Shown here one piece after another: positions 16,813 to 26,241 of a stretch of 64,000 nucleotides of DNA (position 1 is the stretch's first letter; every line of letters starts with the position of its first letter). A model generated the notes under the pieces. The model saw only the letters and a program-made list of their open reading frames with translations. It was not told where the DNA came from and did not search any database. Location: positions 2,108,001 to 2,172,000 of the forward strand of contig NZ_CP077800.1 in assembly GCF_019112525.1 (NCBI RefSeq). The letters are read 5' to 3'. The translations under genes and the position numbers were made by a program. Source of the DNA: Modestobacter sp. L9-4. GTDB taxonomy: Bacteria; Actinomycetota; Actinomycetes; Mycobacteriales; Geodermatophilaceae.

Positions 16813-18420
16813 TCAGTACGAGAAGCGGGACACCGTGGTGCGCAGGTCGCTGGCCATCCGGGACAGCTCGTCGACGGCCTGCCGGGTCTGCCCCAGGGCC
16901 TCGGTGGTGGAGGCGGCGGCCGTGGAGACGCCGGTGATGTTGGTGGCGATCTCCGTCGAACCGCCGGCGGCCTCCTGGACCGACCGGGACATCTCGTTGG
17001 TGGTGGCCGTCTGCTCCTCGACCGCGCTGGCGATGGTGAGCTGGAAGTCGTTGATCGAGCCGATGATCTCCGAGATCCGGCCGATCGCGGTGACGGCGCC
17101 GCTGGTGTCGCCCTGGATGGTCTCGACCCGGCGGGTGATGTCCTCGGTGGCCCGGGCGGTGGCCTGGGCCAGCTCCTTGACCTCGTTGGCGACCACGGCG
17201 AAGCCCTTGCCGGCCTCACCCGCCCGGGCGGCCTCGATGGTGGCGTTGAGCGCCAGCAGGTTCGTCTGCTCCGCGATCGAGGTGATCACCTTGACGACGT
17301 TGCCGATCTCGCGGGAGGAGTCGCCCAGCTTCACGACGGTGGCGTTGGTGGTCTCGGCCTCGGCGACGGCCTGGGCGGCGACCCGGGCGGCCTCGTTGGC
17401 GTTCTGGCTGATCTCCCGGATGGAGGCGCCCATCTCCTCGGCACCCGCGGCGACGGTGGCGACGTTGCGGGAGACCTCGTCGGCAGCGGCCGAGACGACC
17501 CCGGACTGGGCGGAGGTCTCCTGGGCCGAGGAGGAGATCTGGGCCGAGGTGGCCGACAGCTGCTCGGAGGCGGCGGCGACCGCGTCGGAGGAGGCGACGA
17601 CCGAGGCCATCACCGAGCGCAGGCTGCCCTGGGCGTCGGCCAGCGAGGCGGCCATCTGGCCGATCTCGTCCTGGTCGCGGACCTGGGGCACCACGGTCAG
17701 GTCGCCGGTGGCCATCGCCTGGACCGACGCCTGCACCGAGCGGACGGTGCCCAGCATCCGGCGGATCACGAACAGGCCCAGCAGACCGGCGAGGAGCACG
17801 CCGACGACCGCCGTGAGCACGACGAGGAACACGGCACGGTCGACGGCCGCAGCCGCCTCGTCGTTGCGGGTCTGGGCCTGCGCGGCCTGTGCCACGCCCT
17901 CGTCCTCGAGCGCCTGGGAGAAGTCGCTGACGACCGGGGCGGCGACGTCCTTGTAGACGCGCCCGAAGGTGAGCAGGTCACCGGCGTCGGCGGCCGGCAC
18001 GAGCTGGGTCCGGTTGATCTCGACCAGCTGCTGGAAGGCGGTCTGGAACGTCGCGGCGGCGGTCTGGTCGACGATGAAGGGGGTGTACTCGGCGGACGCG
18101 GCCTTCAGGTCGTCGAGCTTGCCCTGCGCCTCCTGGGTGATCTTGGGCCGGTCGGCGACGGTGTAGACCGGGTACTGGAGCACCCGCGAGCGGTAGGCCG
18201 AGACGGCCCGCTGCATGGCGGCCAGGGAGTTCAGCGGCCGCAGGTTCTCGTCGAAGATCTCCTCCTGGACGGCGTTCATCGACCGCATCCTGGAGATCGA
18301 CAGCACGTTGGTGCCGGCCACGACCACGATCAGCAGGGCCAGGACCGCGCCGATCTTGACGCCCAGGGGGCGGTCGAGGAACCACCCGGACCGCCGGGAG
18401 GGGGATGCGGCGTTGCTCAT
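16813..18420 (-). CDS. Methyl-accepting chemotaxis protein 4, linked to cheA-cheW
   Basis: This 535-residue chemoreceptor starts with ATG at 18420. TM1 ([20 protein letters not shown]) is followed by a helical ligand domain of about 150 residues containing several Tyr ([14 protein letters not shown]), TM2 ([19 protein letters not shown]), HAMP and a conserved signalling hairpin ending in VSRFSY. It lies 198 bases downstream of cheW and lacks the TGTCGACA element found before the other three tandem MCPs. It may therefore be expressed from the cheA-cheW promoter, although a hairpin follows cheW. Its signalling domain is a little more diverged from the other three. Confidence 0.93.
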   Translation of the reverse strand: MSNAASPSRRSGWFLDRPLGVKIGAVLALLIVVVAGTNVLSISRMRSMNAVQEEIFDENLRPLNSLAAMQRAVSAYRSRVLQYPVYTVADRPKITQEAQGKLDDLKAASAEYTPFIVDQTAAATFQTAFQQLVEINRTQLVPAADAGDLLTFGRVYKDVAAPVVSDFSQALEDEGVAQAAQAQTRNDEAAAAVDRAVFLVVLTAVVGVLLAGLLGLFVIRRMLGTVRSVQASVQAMATGDLTVVPQVRDQDEIGQMAASLADAQGSLRSVMASVVASSDAVAAASEQLSATSAQISSSAQETSAQSGVVSAAADEVSRNVATVAAGAEEMGASIREISQNANEAARVAAQAVAEAETTNATVVKLGDSSREIGNVVKVITSIAEQTNLLALNATIEAARAGEAGKGFAVVANEVKELAQATARATEDITRRVETIQGDTSGAVTAIGRISEIIGSINDFQLTIASAVEEQTATTNEMSRSVQEAAGGSTEIATNITGVSTAAASTTEALGQTRQAVDELSRMASDLRTTVSRFSY

Positions 18421-18559
18421 GGTCGGGCTCCTGGCTGGCTGGGTGGCTCGTACGGCCGCTGTCGGGTCGGGGGGACGTGCGCCCCCGGTGCCGGTCGCGG
18501 CAGCGGGGGAGTGGTGCAGGGGTGGTGCGCCGGGGCCGGCGGTCCCGGCCCCGGTCCGG

Positions 18560-18611
18560 CCCCCTCGCAGGGCCCCGCGCCGCGCGGAGCGTGGCGTGGG
18601 GGGCGAGGGGG
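18560..18611 (-). terminator. Possible hairpin downstream of cheW
   Basis: CCCCCTCGC (18560-18568) can pair with GCGAGGGGG (18603-18611), with a further GC-rich inner fold between them, directly after the cheW stop at 18619. It could be a terminator or attenuator between cheW and MCP4; the stem is short relative to the loop. Confidence 0.4.
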
Positions 18612-18618
18612 TCCTTCG

Positions 18619-19071
18619 TCAGGTGCCGACGGCCCGGTTGACGTCCAGGGACAGCAGCAGCTGGCCGGAGAGCTTGTAGGCGCCGCGGATCAGGTCGCGG
18701 GCCGAGCCGTCGAGGGTGTCCGGCGGCGCCTCGAAGTCCCGCACGTTGACGTCGACGACGTCGGCGATGCTGTCGACGAGCAGGCTCACGGCCTCCCCGT
18801 GCAGCCGGACGACGATCACGACGGGCTGCTCGCCGGCCGGGCGGGCCGGGCGGCCCAGCCGCTCGCGCAGCTCGATCGCGGTGACGACCTGGCCGCGCAG
18901 GTTGATCAGCCCGGCGACGGCCGGCGGGGCCAGCGGCACCCGGGTGATGCTCTGGCTGCGCAGCACCTCCTGGACGTGCTCGACCTCCACGCCGTAGAGG
19001 TCGCCGTCGAGCCAGAAGGTGGCCAGCTGGCTGGTGACGGGCACGGTGCGTGCGTCGGTGGCGGTGCTCAC
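18619..19071 (-). CDS. cheW: CheW coupling protein
   Basis: This 150-residue single-domain CheW couples receptors to CheA in the array. The typical beta-barrel motifs are present: LATFWLDGDLYGVEVEHVQEVL, RVPLAPPAVAGLINLRGQVVTAIELRERLG and VSLLVDSIADVVDV. The start is a GTG at 19071, one base after the cheA stop, so the two are co-transcribed and probably coupled. The length is normal for the family. It is the only stand-alone cheW in the window, serving at least six receptor genes. Confidence 0.95.
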   Translation of the reverse strand: MSTATDARTVPVTSQLATFWLDGDLYGVEVEHVQEVLRSQSITRVPLAPPAVAGLINLRGQVVTAIELRERLGRPARPAGEQPVVIVVRLHGEAVSLLVDSIADVVDVNVRDFEAPPDTLDGSARDLIRGAYKLSGQLLLSLDVNRAVGT

Positions 19072-19072
19072 G

Positions 19073-21520
19073 TCAGACCTCCATCAGGTGGGAGCCGGCG
19101 CCGTCGAGGGCGGCGAAGGCGTCGGGGCCGGGCATGCCGGGCACCGGGTTGTAGAAGGCGGGGTCGGCGGCGAGGATCGCGGCCCGCACGTCGAGCAGCT
19201 CGGTGACCCGGTCGCCGATGACGGCCGAGCCCAGCAGGCCCAGGTCGTCGATGTCGCTGTGCACCGAGGCCTCGCCGTCGACGATGTCGAGGATCTCCTC
19301 GACCACGATGGCCACGCTGCGGCCGTGGTCGGCGTAGACGATGACCTCGAGGGTCTCCCGGTCGTCGGCGCCGAAGGCGCCCAGGTGCCGGTCGAGCCGG
19401 ACGATCGGCAGGATCGCGCCGCGGTACTGCACGACCTCCCGCGACCCGACCCGCTCGACGGTCTCGCTGCGCACCTGCTCGAGGCGGGTGACGGTGTCCA
19501 GCGGGATGGCGACCCGGCGGCCGCCACCGATGGCGGCCAGCAGCATCCGCTGCCGCTCCTGGGTCGCGACGGCCGCGGTGATCGCGGCGCGGGTCTCCTG
19601 CCGGTCGGCCGACTCGGCCCGCAGCGCCCGGCGGGCCAGCGCCTGGACGTCGAGGATGAGCGCCACGGCGCCGTCACCGAGCACGGTGGCCCCGGAGTAC
19701 AGGCCGATCGCCTTGAGCTGGCTGCTGACCGCCTTGACGACGATCTCCTCGGTGTTGATGACGCGGTCGACCACCAGGCCGAAGCGGCGCCCCTCCGAGC
19801 GGAGGACGGCGATGACGACGTGGCCGTCGTGCCGGTCCGAGGGCAGGCCCAGGACGTCGGCCAGCCGGACGAGGGGGAGCAGCTCGCCGCGGAGCCGGTA
19901 GACCGACGCGCCGCCGACCTCCTCGACCGCGGCGGAGGCCTTCTCGGCGTCCAGGGCGACGAGCTCCTGCAGGCTGATCTGCGGGATGGCGTAGCGGTCG
20001 CCGGCGCACTCGATGGTCAGCGCCGGGACGATCGCGAGGGTCAGCGGGATGCGCAGCCGCATGCAGGTGCCCCTGCCCACGACCGACTCGACCTCGATGG
20101 TGCCGCCGATGCCCTCGATGTTGGTCTTGACCACGTCCATGCCGACCCCGCGGCCGGAGACGTTGGTGACGGCGGCAGCGGTGGAGAAGCCGGGGGCGAA
20201 GATCATGTTCAGCAGGTCCTGCGGGCTCATCCGGGCCACGGCCTCGGGCGTGAGGAGGCCCTTGTTCACCGCACTCCGGCCGATCTTGGCCGGGTCGATG
20301 CCCGCGCCGTCGTCGGCGACCTCGACCACGACCTGGCCGCTCTCGTGCCGCGAGCGCAGCGTCAGCACGCCCTCGGGGGACTTGCCGGCGGCGATCCGGT
20401 CGGCGGTGGACTCGATGCCGTGGTCGACGGAGTTGCGCACCAGGTGGGTCAAGGGGTCCTTGACCGCCTCGAGCAGGGTCTTGTCGAGCTCGGTGTCCTT
20501 GCCCTCCATCTCCAGCCGGATGTTCTTCGACAACTGGAGACCGAGGTCGCGGACGACGCGGGGGAGCTTGGACCAGATGTGGTCGATGGGCTGCATGCGC
20601 GTCTTCATCGCGCTCTCCTGCAGCTCGCTGGCGATGAGGTTGAGCCGCTGCGAGGCGCGGACCAGGTCCTGGTCGTTCTGCCGGCCCACGTACTGGACGA
20701 TCTGGTTGCGGGTGAGCACCAGCTCCCCGACGAGCAGCATCAGGTTGTCCAGCAGGTCGACGTCGACCCGGATGGTGCTGTCGGCGACGCCGCGGGCCTT
20801 GGGGCCGGCCTCGGGCGTGCCCGGCTCGGGGGCGAGGGAGGCGGCCGGCGCTGCGGCAGCCGGGGGCGGCGTGACGGCGACGGCAGCGGCGGGGGCCGGG
20901 GCGACCGGGGCCGGGGCTGCCTGCGGCGCCTCGACCACGGGGGCGGCGACGGTCTCCAGGGCGGGGACCGGCGCCGGGGACGGGACGGCTGCCTTGGCGC
21001 GGGAGGCGCGCTTGGCCGGTGCCCGCTTGGCGGGCTTCGCCGGGGCGGGCGCCTCGGCGGCCTCGACCACGGCCTCGGCGGCCACGACGGCCTCCGCCTC
21101 GGCGACGACGGCGGTCTCGACCGCGGGGGTGGGGACGTCCTCGAGGGCTGCGGCGAGCACCACGACGGTCTCGGCGACCTCGACGGTGCCCTCACCGCCG
21201 GTGGCCTCGATGGCGGCCAGCAGCGCCCGGATGATGTCGGTCATCATCAGCAGCGCGCTGGTGCGCGAGGGGGTCAGGTCCAGCGCACCGTCGCGGAGCC
21301 GGGACAGCAGGTTCTCCCCGACGTGCGCGACCTCCTCGAGCCGGTTGAAGGCGAGGAAGCCGCTGGTGCCCTTGATGGTGTGGATCGTGCGGAAGATGCT
21401 CGAGAGCCGGTCCCGCGACCGTGGGTCCTGCTCCAGGGCGACGAGGTCCTGGTCCAGCTGGTCCAGGTTCTCGTGGCTCTCCACGAGGAACTCCTCGACG
21501 ATGTCGTCCAGACCTTCCAC
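19073..21520 (-). CDS. cheA: CheA chemotaxis histidine kinase with two CheW-like domains
   Basis: This kinase of about 815 residues autophosphorylates on a His of its N-terminal Hpt (P1) domain (His47 in IFRTIHTIKGTSGF) and passes phosphate to CheY and CheB. After P1 comes a long Ala/Pro/Lys-rich linker without a recognisable P2 domain. Then follow the P3 dimerisation helices (LLDNLMLLVGELVLTRNQIV), the P4 ATPase (HLVRNSVDHGIE; DDGAGID; GRGVGMDVV) and two successive CheW-like P5 domains, the second being about 150 residues at the C-terminus. I place the start at GTG 21520, with GAGG five bases before it; an upstream GTG at 21595 is possible. cheW follows immediately. Confidence 0.93.
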   Translation of the reverse strand: MEGLDDIVEEFLVESHENLDQLDQDLVALEQDPRSRDRLSSIFRTIHTIKGTSGFLAFNRLEEVAHVGENLLSRLRDGALDLTPSRTSALLMMTDIIRALLAAIEATGGEGTVEVAETVVVLAAALEDVPTPAVETAVVAEAEAVVAAEAVVEAAEAPAPAKPAKRAPAKRASRAKAAVPSPAPVPALETVAAPVVEAPQAAPAPVAPAPAAAVAVTPPPAAAAPAASLAPEPGTPEAGPKARGVADSTIRVDVDLLDNLMLLVGELVLTRNQIVQYVGRQNDQDLVRASQRLNLIASELQESAMKTRMQPIDHIWSKLPRVVRDLGLQLSKNIRLEMEGKDTELDKTLLEAVKDPLTHLVRNSVDHGIESTADRIAAGKSPEGVLTLRSRHESGQVVVEVADDGAGIDPAKIGRSAVNKGLLTPEAVARMSPQDLLNMIFAPGFSTAAAVTNVSGRGVGMDVVKTNIEGIGGTIEVESVVGRGTCMRLRIPLTLAIVPALTIECAGDRYAIPQISLQELVALDAEKASAAVEEVGGASVYRLRGELLPLVRLADVLGLPSDRHDGHVVIAVLRSEGRRFGLVVDRVINTEEIVVKAVSSQLKAIGLYSGATVLGDGAVALILDVQALARRALRAESADRQETRAAITAAVATQERQRMLLAAIGGGRRVAIPLDTVTRLEQVRSETVERVGSREVVQYRGAILPIVRLDRHLGAFGADDRETLEVIVYADHGRSVAIVVEEILDIVDGEASVHSDIDDLGLLGSAVIGDRVTELLDVRAAILAADPAFYNPVPGMPGPDAFAALDGAGSHLMEV

Positions 21521-21632
21521 GCCTGCCTCTTCCCTTGGTGCGCCGTGCGGGCCTGCCCCGTCCGGTGATGGCTGTTTCGGCGCCCTCCGGTCCACCTGTA
21601 GGTGAGTGGAACGGAATTCGCCCGCCTTTCCA

Positions 21633-21682
21633 GAATGGTTCGACGAGGCATGGAGAATGGCTCTTCATGCCCTTGTCGACAA
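21633..21682 (-). promoter_or_regulatory. Shared chemotaxis upstream element, cheA copy
   Basis: TTGTCGACAA (21673-21682) is identical to the MCP2 and MCP3 palindromes. In minus orientation two CATTC boxes follow, after 13 and after 35 bases; the second reads CATTCTGG as at MCP3. The spacing thus differs from the 26 bases at the MCP genes. The element lies 115-160 bases upstream of the cheA start. Confidence 0.55.
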
Positions 21683-21758
21683 TTCGGTGCAGGAACCGTC
21701 TGCCCTGGTCAGCAGCGGAACTGCGGCGTACCAGGTGGCATCGGCAGACCCCGGGACG

Positions 21759-21796
21759 ACCGTGACCGCCGTCCCGGGAGGAACGGCGGTCACGGT
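21759..21796 (-). terminator. Hairpin ending the tct-usp operon
   Basis: Arms ACCGTGACCGCCGT and ACGGCGGTCACGGT form a perfect 14-bp stem with a 10-base loop, about 50 bases past the stop of the universal stress gene. There is no U-tract. Confidence 0.8.
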
Positions 21797-21847
21797 GGGG
21801 GAGCAGGGTCTGGACGGACCCGGTGGGGCAGGTGGGACGGGGGCGGC

Positions 21848-22270
21848 TCAGCCCTCCCGGGGCGGGCTCTTGACGGCCAGGACCGGGCACTCGACCTCGA
21901 GCAGGATCCGCTGGGCGGCGCTGCCCATGAGCAGCTTCCCGACCGCGGAGCGGCGCCGCAGCCCGATCACCAGCAGCTCGGCGGAGGTCTCCTCGACCAC
22001 CGCGGACAGCTCCTCGGCGACGTCCCGGCCGTGCACCGGCTGGCGCACCTCGAAGGTGACCCCCGACCCGGTCAGCTCCTCGTGCAGCCGGGTGAGCGCC
22101 TCGCCCTGGAGGTAGTCCTCGTCGACGAGGGAGTCACCGCGGGAGGCGTTGACCACCACGAGCCGGGCGCCGCGCTGCCGGCTCTCCCGCAGCCCGTGCG
22201 CCAGGGCGGCCTGGCCCCGGGGGTTGGGCACGTGGCCCACGACCACGACGGGCTGCTGCTGCTCGGTCAT
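21848..22270 (-). CDS. Universal stress protein (UspA family)
   Basis: This 140-residue single Usp domain starts at ATG 22270, overlapping the stop of tctA in an ATGA. It has the N-terminal strand [18 protein letters not shown] and the C-terminal nucleotide-loop region [35 protein letters not shown]. The G-2x-G-9x-G(S/T)-type ATP-binding loop is only partly met ([18 protein letters not shown]), so ATP binding is possible. Usp proteins modulate stress responses or bind transporters. Its coupling to a tricarboxylate transporter suggests a regulatory or sensing role for that transporter, which is inference. Confidence 0.88.
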   Translation of the reverse strand: MTEQQQPVVVVGHVPNPRGQAALAHGLRESRQRGARLVVVNASRGDSLVDEDYLQGEALTRLHEELTGSGVTFEVRQPVHGRDVAEELSAVVEETSAELLVIGLRRRSAVGKLLMGSAAQRILLEVECPVLAVKSPPREG

Positions 22271-23805
22271 CGTGCGGTCCTCTCCTCGATCTCGGCATCT
22301 GCGTGCTGCAGGTCGTGCGGCGTGGTGCGGGGGCCGCGCACGGCGCGGAGCACGATCGGCACCACGAGGGCCAGCAGCGCCAGCAGGAGCACGATCCTGC
22401 TGAACCAGGTGTCGACCAGCACGCCCAGGTCGCCGTCGCTGATCGCCAGCGCCCGGCGCAGGTTGGCCTCCGCGATCGGGCCGAGGATCAGCCCGATCAC
22501 CGCGGGGGCCACCGGCCAGCCGTACCGTCGCATGACGAAACCGAGCAGGCCGAGCACCAGCAGCAGGATGAGGTCCAGCGGGTCGGCGTTGACCGCATAG
22601 GAGCCCAGCGAGGCGAAGGCCAGGATGCCGGCGTACAGGTAGGGCCGGGGGATCCGCAGCAGCTTCACCCACACCCCCACCAGCGGCAGGTTCAGCACCA
22701 GCAGCATCGCGTTGCCGATCAGCAGCGAGGCGATGAGCGTCCAGACCAGCGGGCCCTCGGTGGTCAGCAGGGTGGGCCCGGGCTGGATGCCGTAGCCCTG
22801 GAAGGCGGCCAGGATGATCGCCGCGGTGGCCGAGGTGGGGATGCCCAGGGTGAGCAGCGGGACGAGCACGCCGGCGGCCGCGGCGTTGTTGGCCGCCTCC
22901 GGCCCGGCGACGCCCTCGATGGCGCCCTTGCCGAACTCCTCGGGGTGCTTGGTCAGCTTCCGCTCGGTGGCGTAGGACAGGAACGTCGGGATCTCCGCGC
23001 CACCGGCCGGCAGCGCGCCGAACGGGAAGCCGAAGGCGGTCCCGCGCAGCCACGGCTTCCAGGACCGGCGGAAGTCCTCCCGGGTCATCCAGTTGCCCTT
23101 GTGGTCGATGACGTGCACCGCCCCACGGCGGAGCCGGGAGGCGACGTAGAGCGCCTCGCCGACGGCGAACAGCGCGACCGCGACGACCACGACGTCGATG
23201 CCGTCGGACAGCTGGGGGACCCCGAGGGTGAACCGCTCCTGGCCGGTGATGACGTCGGTGCCCACCAGCCCGAGGTACAGCCCCAGGCACAGCGAGGCCA
23301 GCCCGCGCAGCGGCGAGGAGCCCAGCACGGTGGCCACCGCGACGAAGGCGATGACGGTGAGGGCGAAGTAGTCGGCGGCGGTGACGCCGATGGCCAGGTC
23401 GACCACGGTGGGCGCGACGAGGGCCAGCAGCAGCGTGGCGATCGTGCCGGCGACGAAGGAGCCGATGGCCGCGGTGGCCAGCGCGGCGGACCCGCGGCCG
23501 GCCTTGGCCATCTTGTTGCCCTCGAGCGCGGTCATGATCGAGCTGGACTCACCGGGGGTGTTGAGCAGGATCGACGTGGTCGACCCGCCGTACATCCCGC
23601 CGTAGTAGATGCCGGCGAACATGATCAGGGCGCTGGTGGGCTCCAGCACGTAGGTGGCCGGGAGCAGCAGCGCCACCGTCATCGCCGGCCCGATGCCCGG
23701 GAGCACGCCGACGGCGGTGCCCAGCAGCACCCCGAGCAGGGCGAAGAGCAGGTTGAGCGGCGTGATCGCGTCGGCGAACCCGCCCAGCAGGTCGTCGAGG
23801 GCCAT
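22267..23805 (-). CDS. tctA: Tripartite tricarboxylate transporter, large membrane subunit TctA
   Basis: This 512-residue integral membrane protein with about 12 hydrophobic segments is the large permease of the TTT family, which imports citrate or other carboxylates with a binding protein. Family motifs include [21 protein letters not shown] near the N-terminus, [23 protein letters not shown], and the repeated PGP-like and [12 protein letters not shown] segments in the second half. Its start overlaps the stop of tctB (TGATG) and its stop overlaps the usp start, so all are translated from one message. A C-terminal hydrophilic tail of about 25 residues precedes the stop. Confidence 0.93.
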   Translation of the reverse strand: MALDDLLGGFADAITPLNLLFALLGVLLGTAVGVLPGIGPAMTVALLLPATYVLEPTSALIMFAGIYYGGMYGGSTTSILLNTPGESSSIMTALEGNKMAKAGRGSAALATAAIGSFVAGTIATLLLALVAPTVVDLAIGVTAADYFALTVIAFVAVATVLGSSPLRGLASLCLGLYLGLVGTDVITGQERFTLGVPQLSDGIDVVVVAVALFAVGEALYVASRLRRGAVHVIDHKGNWMTREDFRRSWKPWLRGTAFGFPFGALPAGGAEIPTFLSYATERKLTKHPEEFGKGAIEGVAGPEAANNAAAAGVLVPLLTLGIPTSATAAIILAAFQGYGIQPGPTLLTTEGPLVWTLIASLLIGNAMLLVLNLPLVGVWVKLLRIPRPYLYAGILAFASLGSYAVNADPLDLILLLVLGLLGFVMRRYGWPVAPAVIGLILGPIAEANLRRALAISDGDLGVLVDTWFSRIVLLLALLALVVPIVLRAVRGPRTTPHDLQHADAEIEERTAR

Positions 23806-24353
23806 CAGAACCAGCCCGTCAGGAACTCGAGGACCGTGCCGCCGGGCAGCGCCACGTTCAGGGCCTTGACGAAGACGATCCAGGCGACGCAGCCCAGCGC
23901 CAGGCCGATGAGGAAGGGCCGGACGACACCCACGGCGCCGAGCGCCCAGGACACCGCGGCGAACATCAGCGCCACGGCCAGCGGCCAGCCGATCACGTTG
24001 ATCAGCAGCGCGTGTGCGCCGAACGCGACCGCGATGACCGCGACCGCGCGCCAGTCGGTGGGGGCGTCGGGGTCGACGTCCTCGCTGTCGTCGGCCGGGC
24101 CCCGGTCGCCGCGCAGGACGCGGAACGCCAGCCCCACCCCGGTGACCAGGGTGAGCGCGCCGACGGCGTAGGGGAAGAACCGCGGGCCGACCGTGTTGCT
24201 GGAGCCCGGGATGGCGATGGCGCCGGCGTCGATGAGCAGGTAGACGCCCAGTGCCGCCAGCAGCACCGCCATCACCAGCTCACCGGAGGGCCGCCCGGTG
24301 CGCCCGGTGCGCCCGGACGTGTCCGTCCCCGGGGGAGTGACCGCGGTGCTCAC
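23805..24353 (-). CDS. tctB: Tripartite tricarboxylate transporter, small membrane subunit TctB
   Basis: This 182-residue protein with four membrane segments ([74 protein letters not shown]; and a C-terminal pair) is the small subunit of the TTT transporter. The hydrophilic N-terminus is Gly/Thr/Arg-rich. The start is a GTG at 24353. It lies between tctC (73-base gap) and tctA (overlap), the usual tctCBA order. Confidence 0.9.
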   Translation of the reverse strand: MSTAVTPPGTDTSGRTGRTGRPSGELVMAVLLAALGVYLLIDAGAIAIPGSSNTVGPRFFPYAVGALTLVTGVGLAFRVLRGDRGPADDSEDVDPDAPTDWRAVAVIAVAFGAHALLINVIGWPLAVALMFAAVSWALGAVGVVRPFLIGLALGCVAWIVFVKALNVALPGGTVLEFLTGWF

Positions 24354-24426
24354 GAGACCTCCTCGCCGGCGCTCGTCGGCCGCGTCCGCGGAGCTGCTGC
24401 ACCCGTGGGTGGACCCACCCGCTCGT

Positions 24427-25413
24427 TCACTGGTCGATCAACCCGATCTCGATCAGCACCTGTCGCACGCGCGTCTCCTCCGCGGCGAGGAACTCGCCGT
24501 AGTCGTCTCCGGTCTGGAAGGTGTCCAACCAGCCCCGGTTGGCCAGGGCCTCGGCCCACTCGTCGGTGTCGTGCGCCTGCTGGACCAGCCCGATGAGGTC
24601 CTCGCGGGCGCCGTCGCTCATCCCCGGTCGGGCCATCAGGCCGCGCCAGTTGGTCACCTCGACGTCGAAGCCGCTCTCCTTGATGGTGGGGACGTCGGGC
24701 ACCTGACCCGACCGCTCGGCGGTCGAGACCGCCAGCCCCTTGAGCGTCCCGCCGGTGACCTGCGAGCCGTAGTCGGCCGTCCCGGAGATGCCGGCGGCGA
24801 CCTGGTTGCCCAGCAGCGCCGACAGCGACTCGCCGCCGCCGGAGTAGGGGATGTAGTTGACCTCGCGCGGGTCGATGTCGGCGGCCTGGGCGAGCAGCCC
24901 GGCCAGGATCTGGTCGGTGCCGCCGGCCGAGCCGCCGGCGATCGGGGTGCCGCGCGGGTCGGCCTTCCAGGCCTCCACGAACGAGGCCAGGTCGTCGTAG
25001 GGGGACTCCGCCGGGACGACGATCAGCTCCGTCTCACCGATCAGCTGGGCGATCGGGGTGACGTCGGTGAGCCGGGTGGCGGAGTCGTTGGTGTCGACGG
25101 CGCCCACCATGACCAGGCCCATCATCATCAGCAGGGCGTCGTCGTCCTGGCGGGCCAGCTGGCCCAGGCCGATGGTGCCGCCGGCGCCCTCGACGTTGAA
25201 CACCTGGACGTTGCGGGCGACGCCGCTGGACTGGATGACGCGCTGCAGCGTGCGGGCGGTGGTGTCCCACCCGCCGCCCGGGCTGGCGGGCACCATCATC
25301 CGCAGCCGGGAGAGGTCGCCGGGCTGCACGACGGTGCCGGCACAGCCGGCCAGCACCCCGAGCGCGGGGGCGGCGAGCGCGCCGGCGAGGAACGACCTGC
25401 GGGTCAGCGGCAC
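24427..25413 (-). CDS. tctC: TctC-type extracytoplasmic carboxylate-binding lipoprotein
   Basis: This 328-residue solute-binding protein has a signal peptide carrying both a twin-arginine motif (LTRRSFLAGALAAP) and a lipobox (VLAGC). It is therefore probably exported folded by Tat and lipid-anchored. The mature part shows the Bug/TctC fold motifs: MMVPASPGGGWDTTARTL, NVEGAGGTIGLGQLA and VTNWRGLMARPGM. It captures a carboxylate for TctAB. The start is a GTG at 25413. It is the first gene of the tctCBA-usp operon; no regulator lies next to it. Confidence 0.9.
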   Translation of the reverse strand: MPLTRRSFLAGALAAPALGVLAGCAGTVVQPGDLSRLRMMVPASPGGGWDTTARTLQRVIQSSGVARNVQVFNVEGAGGTIGLGQLARQDDDALLMMMGLVMVGAVDTNDSATRLTDVTPIAQLIGETELIVVPAESPYDDLASFVEAWKADPRGTPIAGGSAGGTDQILAGLLAQAADIDPREVNYIPYSGGGESLSALLGNQVAAGISGTADYGSQVTGGTLKGLAVSTAERSGQVPDVPTIKESGFDVEVTNWRGLMARPGMSDGAREDLIGLVQQAHDTDEWAEALANRGWLDTFQTGDDYGEFLAAEETRVRQVLIEIGLIDQ

Positions 25414-25500
25414 GGGTGGGGGACCTCCGGGGCGGCGGTGACGGTCATCACACAGCTGACGCTAGGGCACCGCACTGTTCCGAGTCACCCCCGGCCCGGA

Positions 25501-26241
25501 TCAGGGGGCGAGCAGCTCCGCCAGCCGCGCCAGCAGGTCACGCACGCCGTCCAGGTCGGGCACCCGGTGCCGGGCCGCCGTGTCGCCGTCGCCGACCTTG
25601 ACGCTCAGCCCGTCGGGCGCGATCGCGGTGAAGCCGTCCTCGTCGGTGACGTCGTCGCCGAGGTAGAGGACGCCGGTGGCGCCCAGCTCGTCGCGCAGCC
25701 GGAGCAGCGCAGAGCCCTTGTCGGCGTCGGTGACGGCCAGCTCCAGCACGTCCTTGCCGGGCTTGGCGGTCAGCGACGGGTCGGCGCCGGGGCCGGCGGC
25801 GGCGTCGGCGAGCAGGCGGGCGGCGGCGTCCCGGTCGGTCACCGTGCGCACGTGCACCGCCGCACCGGCCGGCTTGACCTCCAGCCGGGCGCCCGGCACC
25901 GCGGCCACCAGCGGGGCCAGTGCGGCCACCAGCTCGTCGCGCCGGACGGCGAGGTCACCGCTGAGCGGGCCGTCGAACTCCGCGCCGTGGCTGCCCACCC
26001 AGCGGAACGGGCCGGTCAGCCCGCTGGTGGCCTGCAGGTCGGCGACCCCGCGCCCGCTGACCAGGGCCACGGTGACGCCCTCGACCGCGGCCAGCCGGGT
26101 GAGCAGGTCGGCGACCCCGGGCTCGGGGACGGCGCTGCCGGGGTCGTCGCGCAGCCGGGCGAGCACCCCGTCGTAGTCGCTGGCCACCAGCAGCGGCCGC
26201 TGCCGGGCGAGGTCGGCGAGGGCCCCGCCGAGGTCGGTCAC
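25501..26241 (-). CDS. otsB: Trehalose-6-phosphate phosphatase
   Basis: This 246-residue HAD-superfamily phosphatase removes phosphate from trehalose-6-phosphate, the second step of trehalose synthesis. The nucleophile motif is SDYDGVLARL (DxD), motif II is VALVSGR, the Lys is in KPGKDVLELA and the acidic motif is YLGDDVTDEDGF. The cap region matches TrePP (GSHGAEFDG). The start is a GTG at 26241 overlapping the otsA stop (GTGA). Trehalose serves desiccation and osmotic protection, common in this group. Confidence 0.93.
   Translation of the reverse strand: MTDLGGALADLARQRPLLVASDYDGVLARLRDDPGSAVPEPGVADLLTRLAAVEGVTVALVSGRGVADLQATSGLTGPFRWVGSHGAEFDGPLSGDLAVRRDELVAALAPLVAAVPGARLEVKPAGAAVHVRTVTDRDAAARLLADAAAGPGADPSLTAKPGKDVLELAVTDADKGSALLRLRDELGATGVLYLGDDVTDEDGFTAIAPDGLSVKVGDGDTAARHRVPDLDGVRDLLARLAELLAP

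Larger units (their letters stand above)
21521..21847. other. Intergenic region upstream of cheA (327 bases)
   Basis: I see no gene. On the left it carries the cheA leader and an unused in-frame GTG. In the middle it has the TTGTCGACAA palindrome with two CATTC boxes. On the right is a strong hairpin that ends the tct-usp operon. Confidence 0.75.

Noticed and set aside
11228-18420. Tandem near-identical blocks as an assembly duplication
   Set aside because: Each gene has its own distinct sensor domain, promoter element and terminator, so the copies are real genes.
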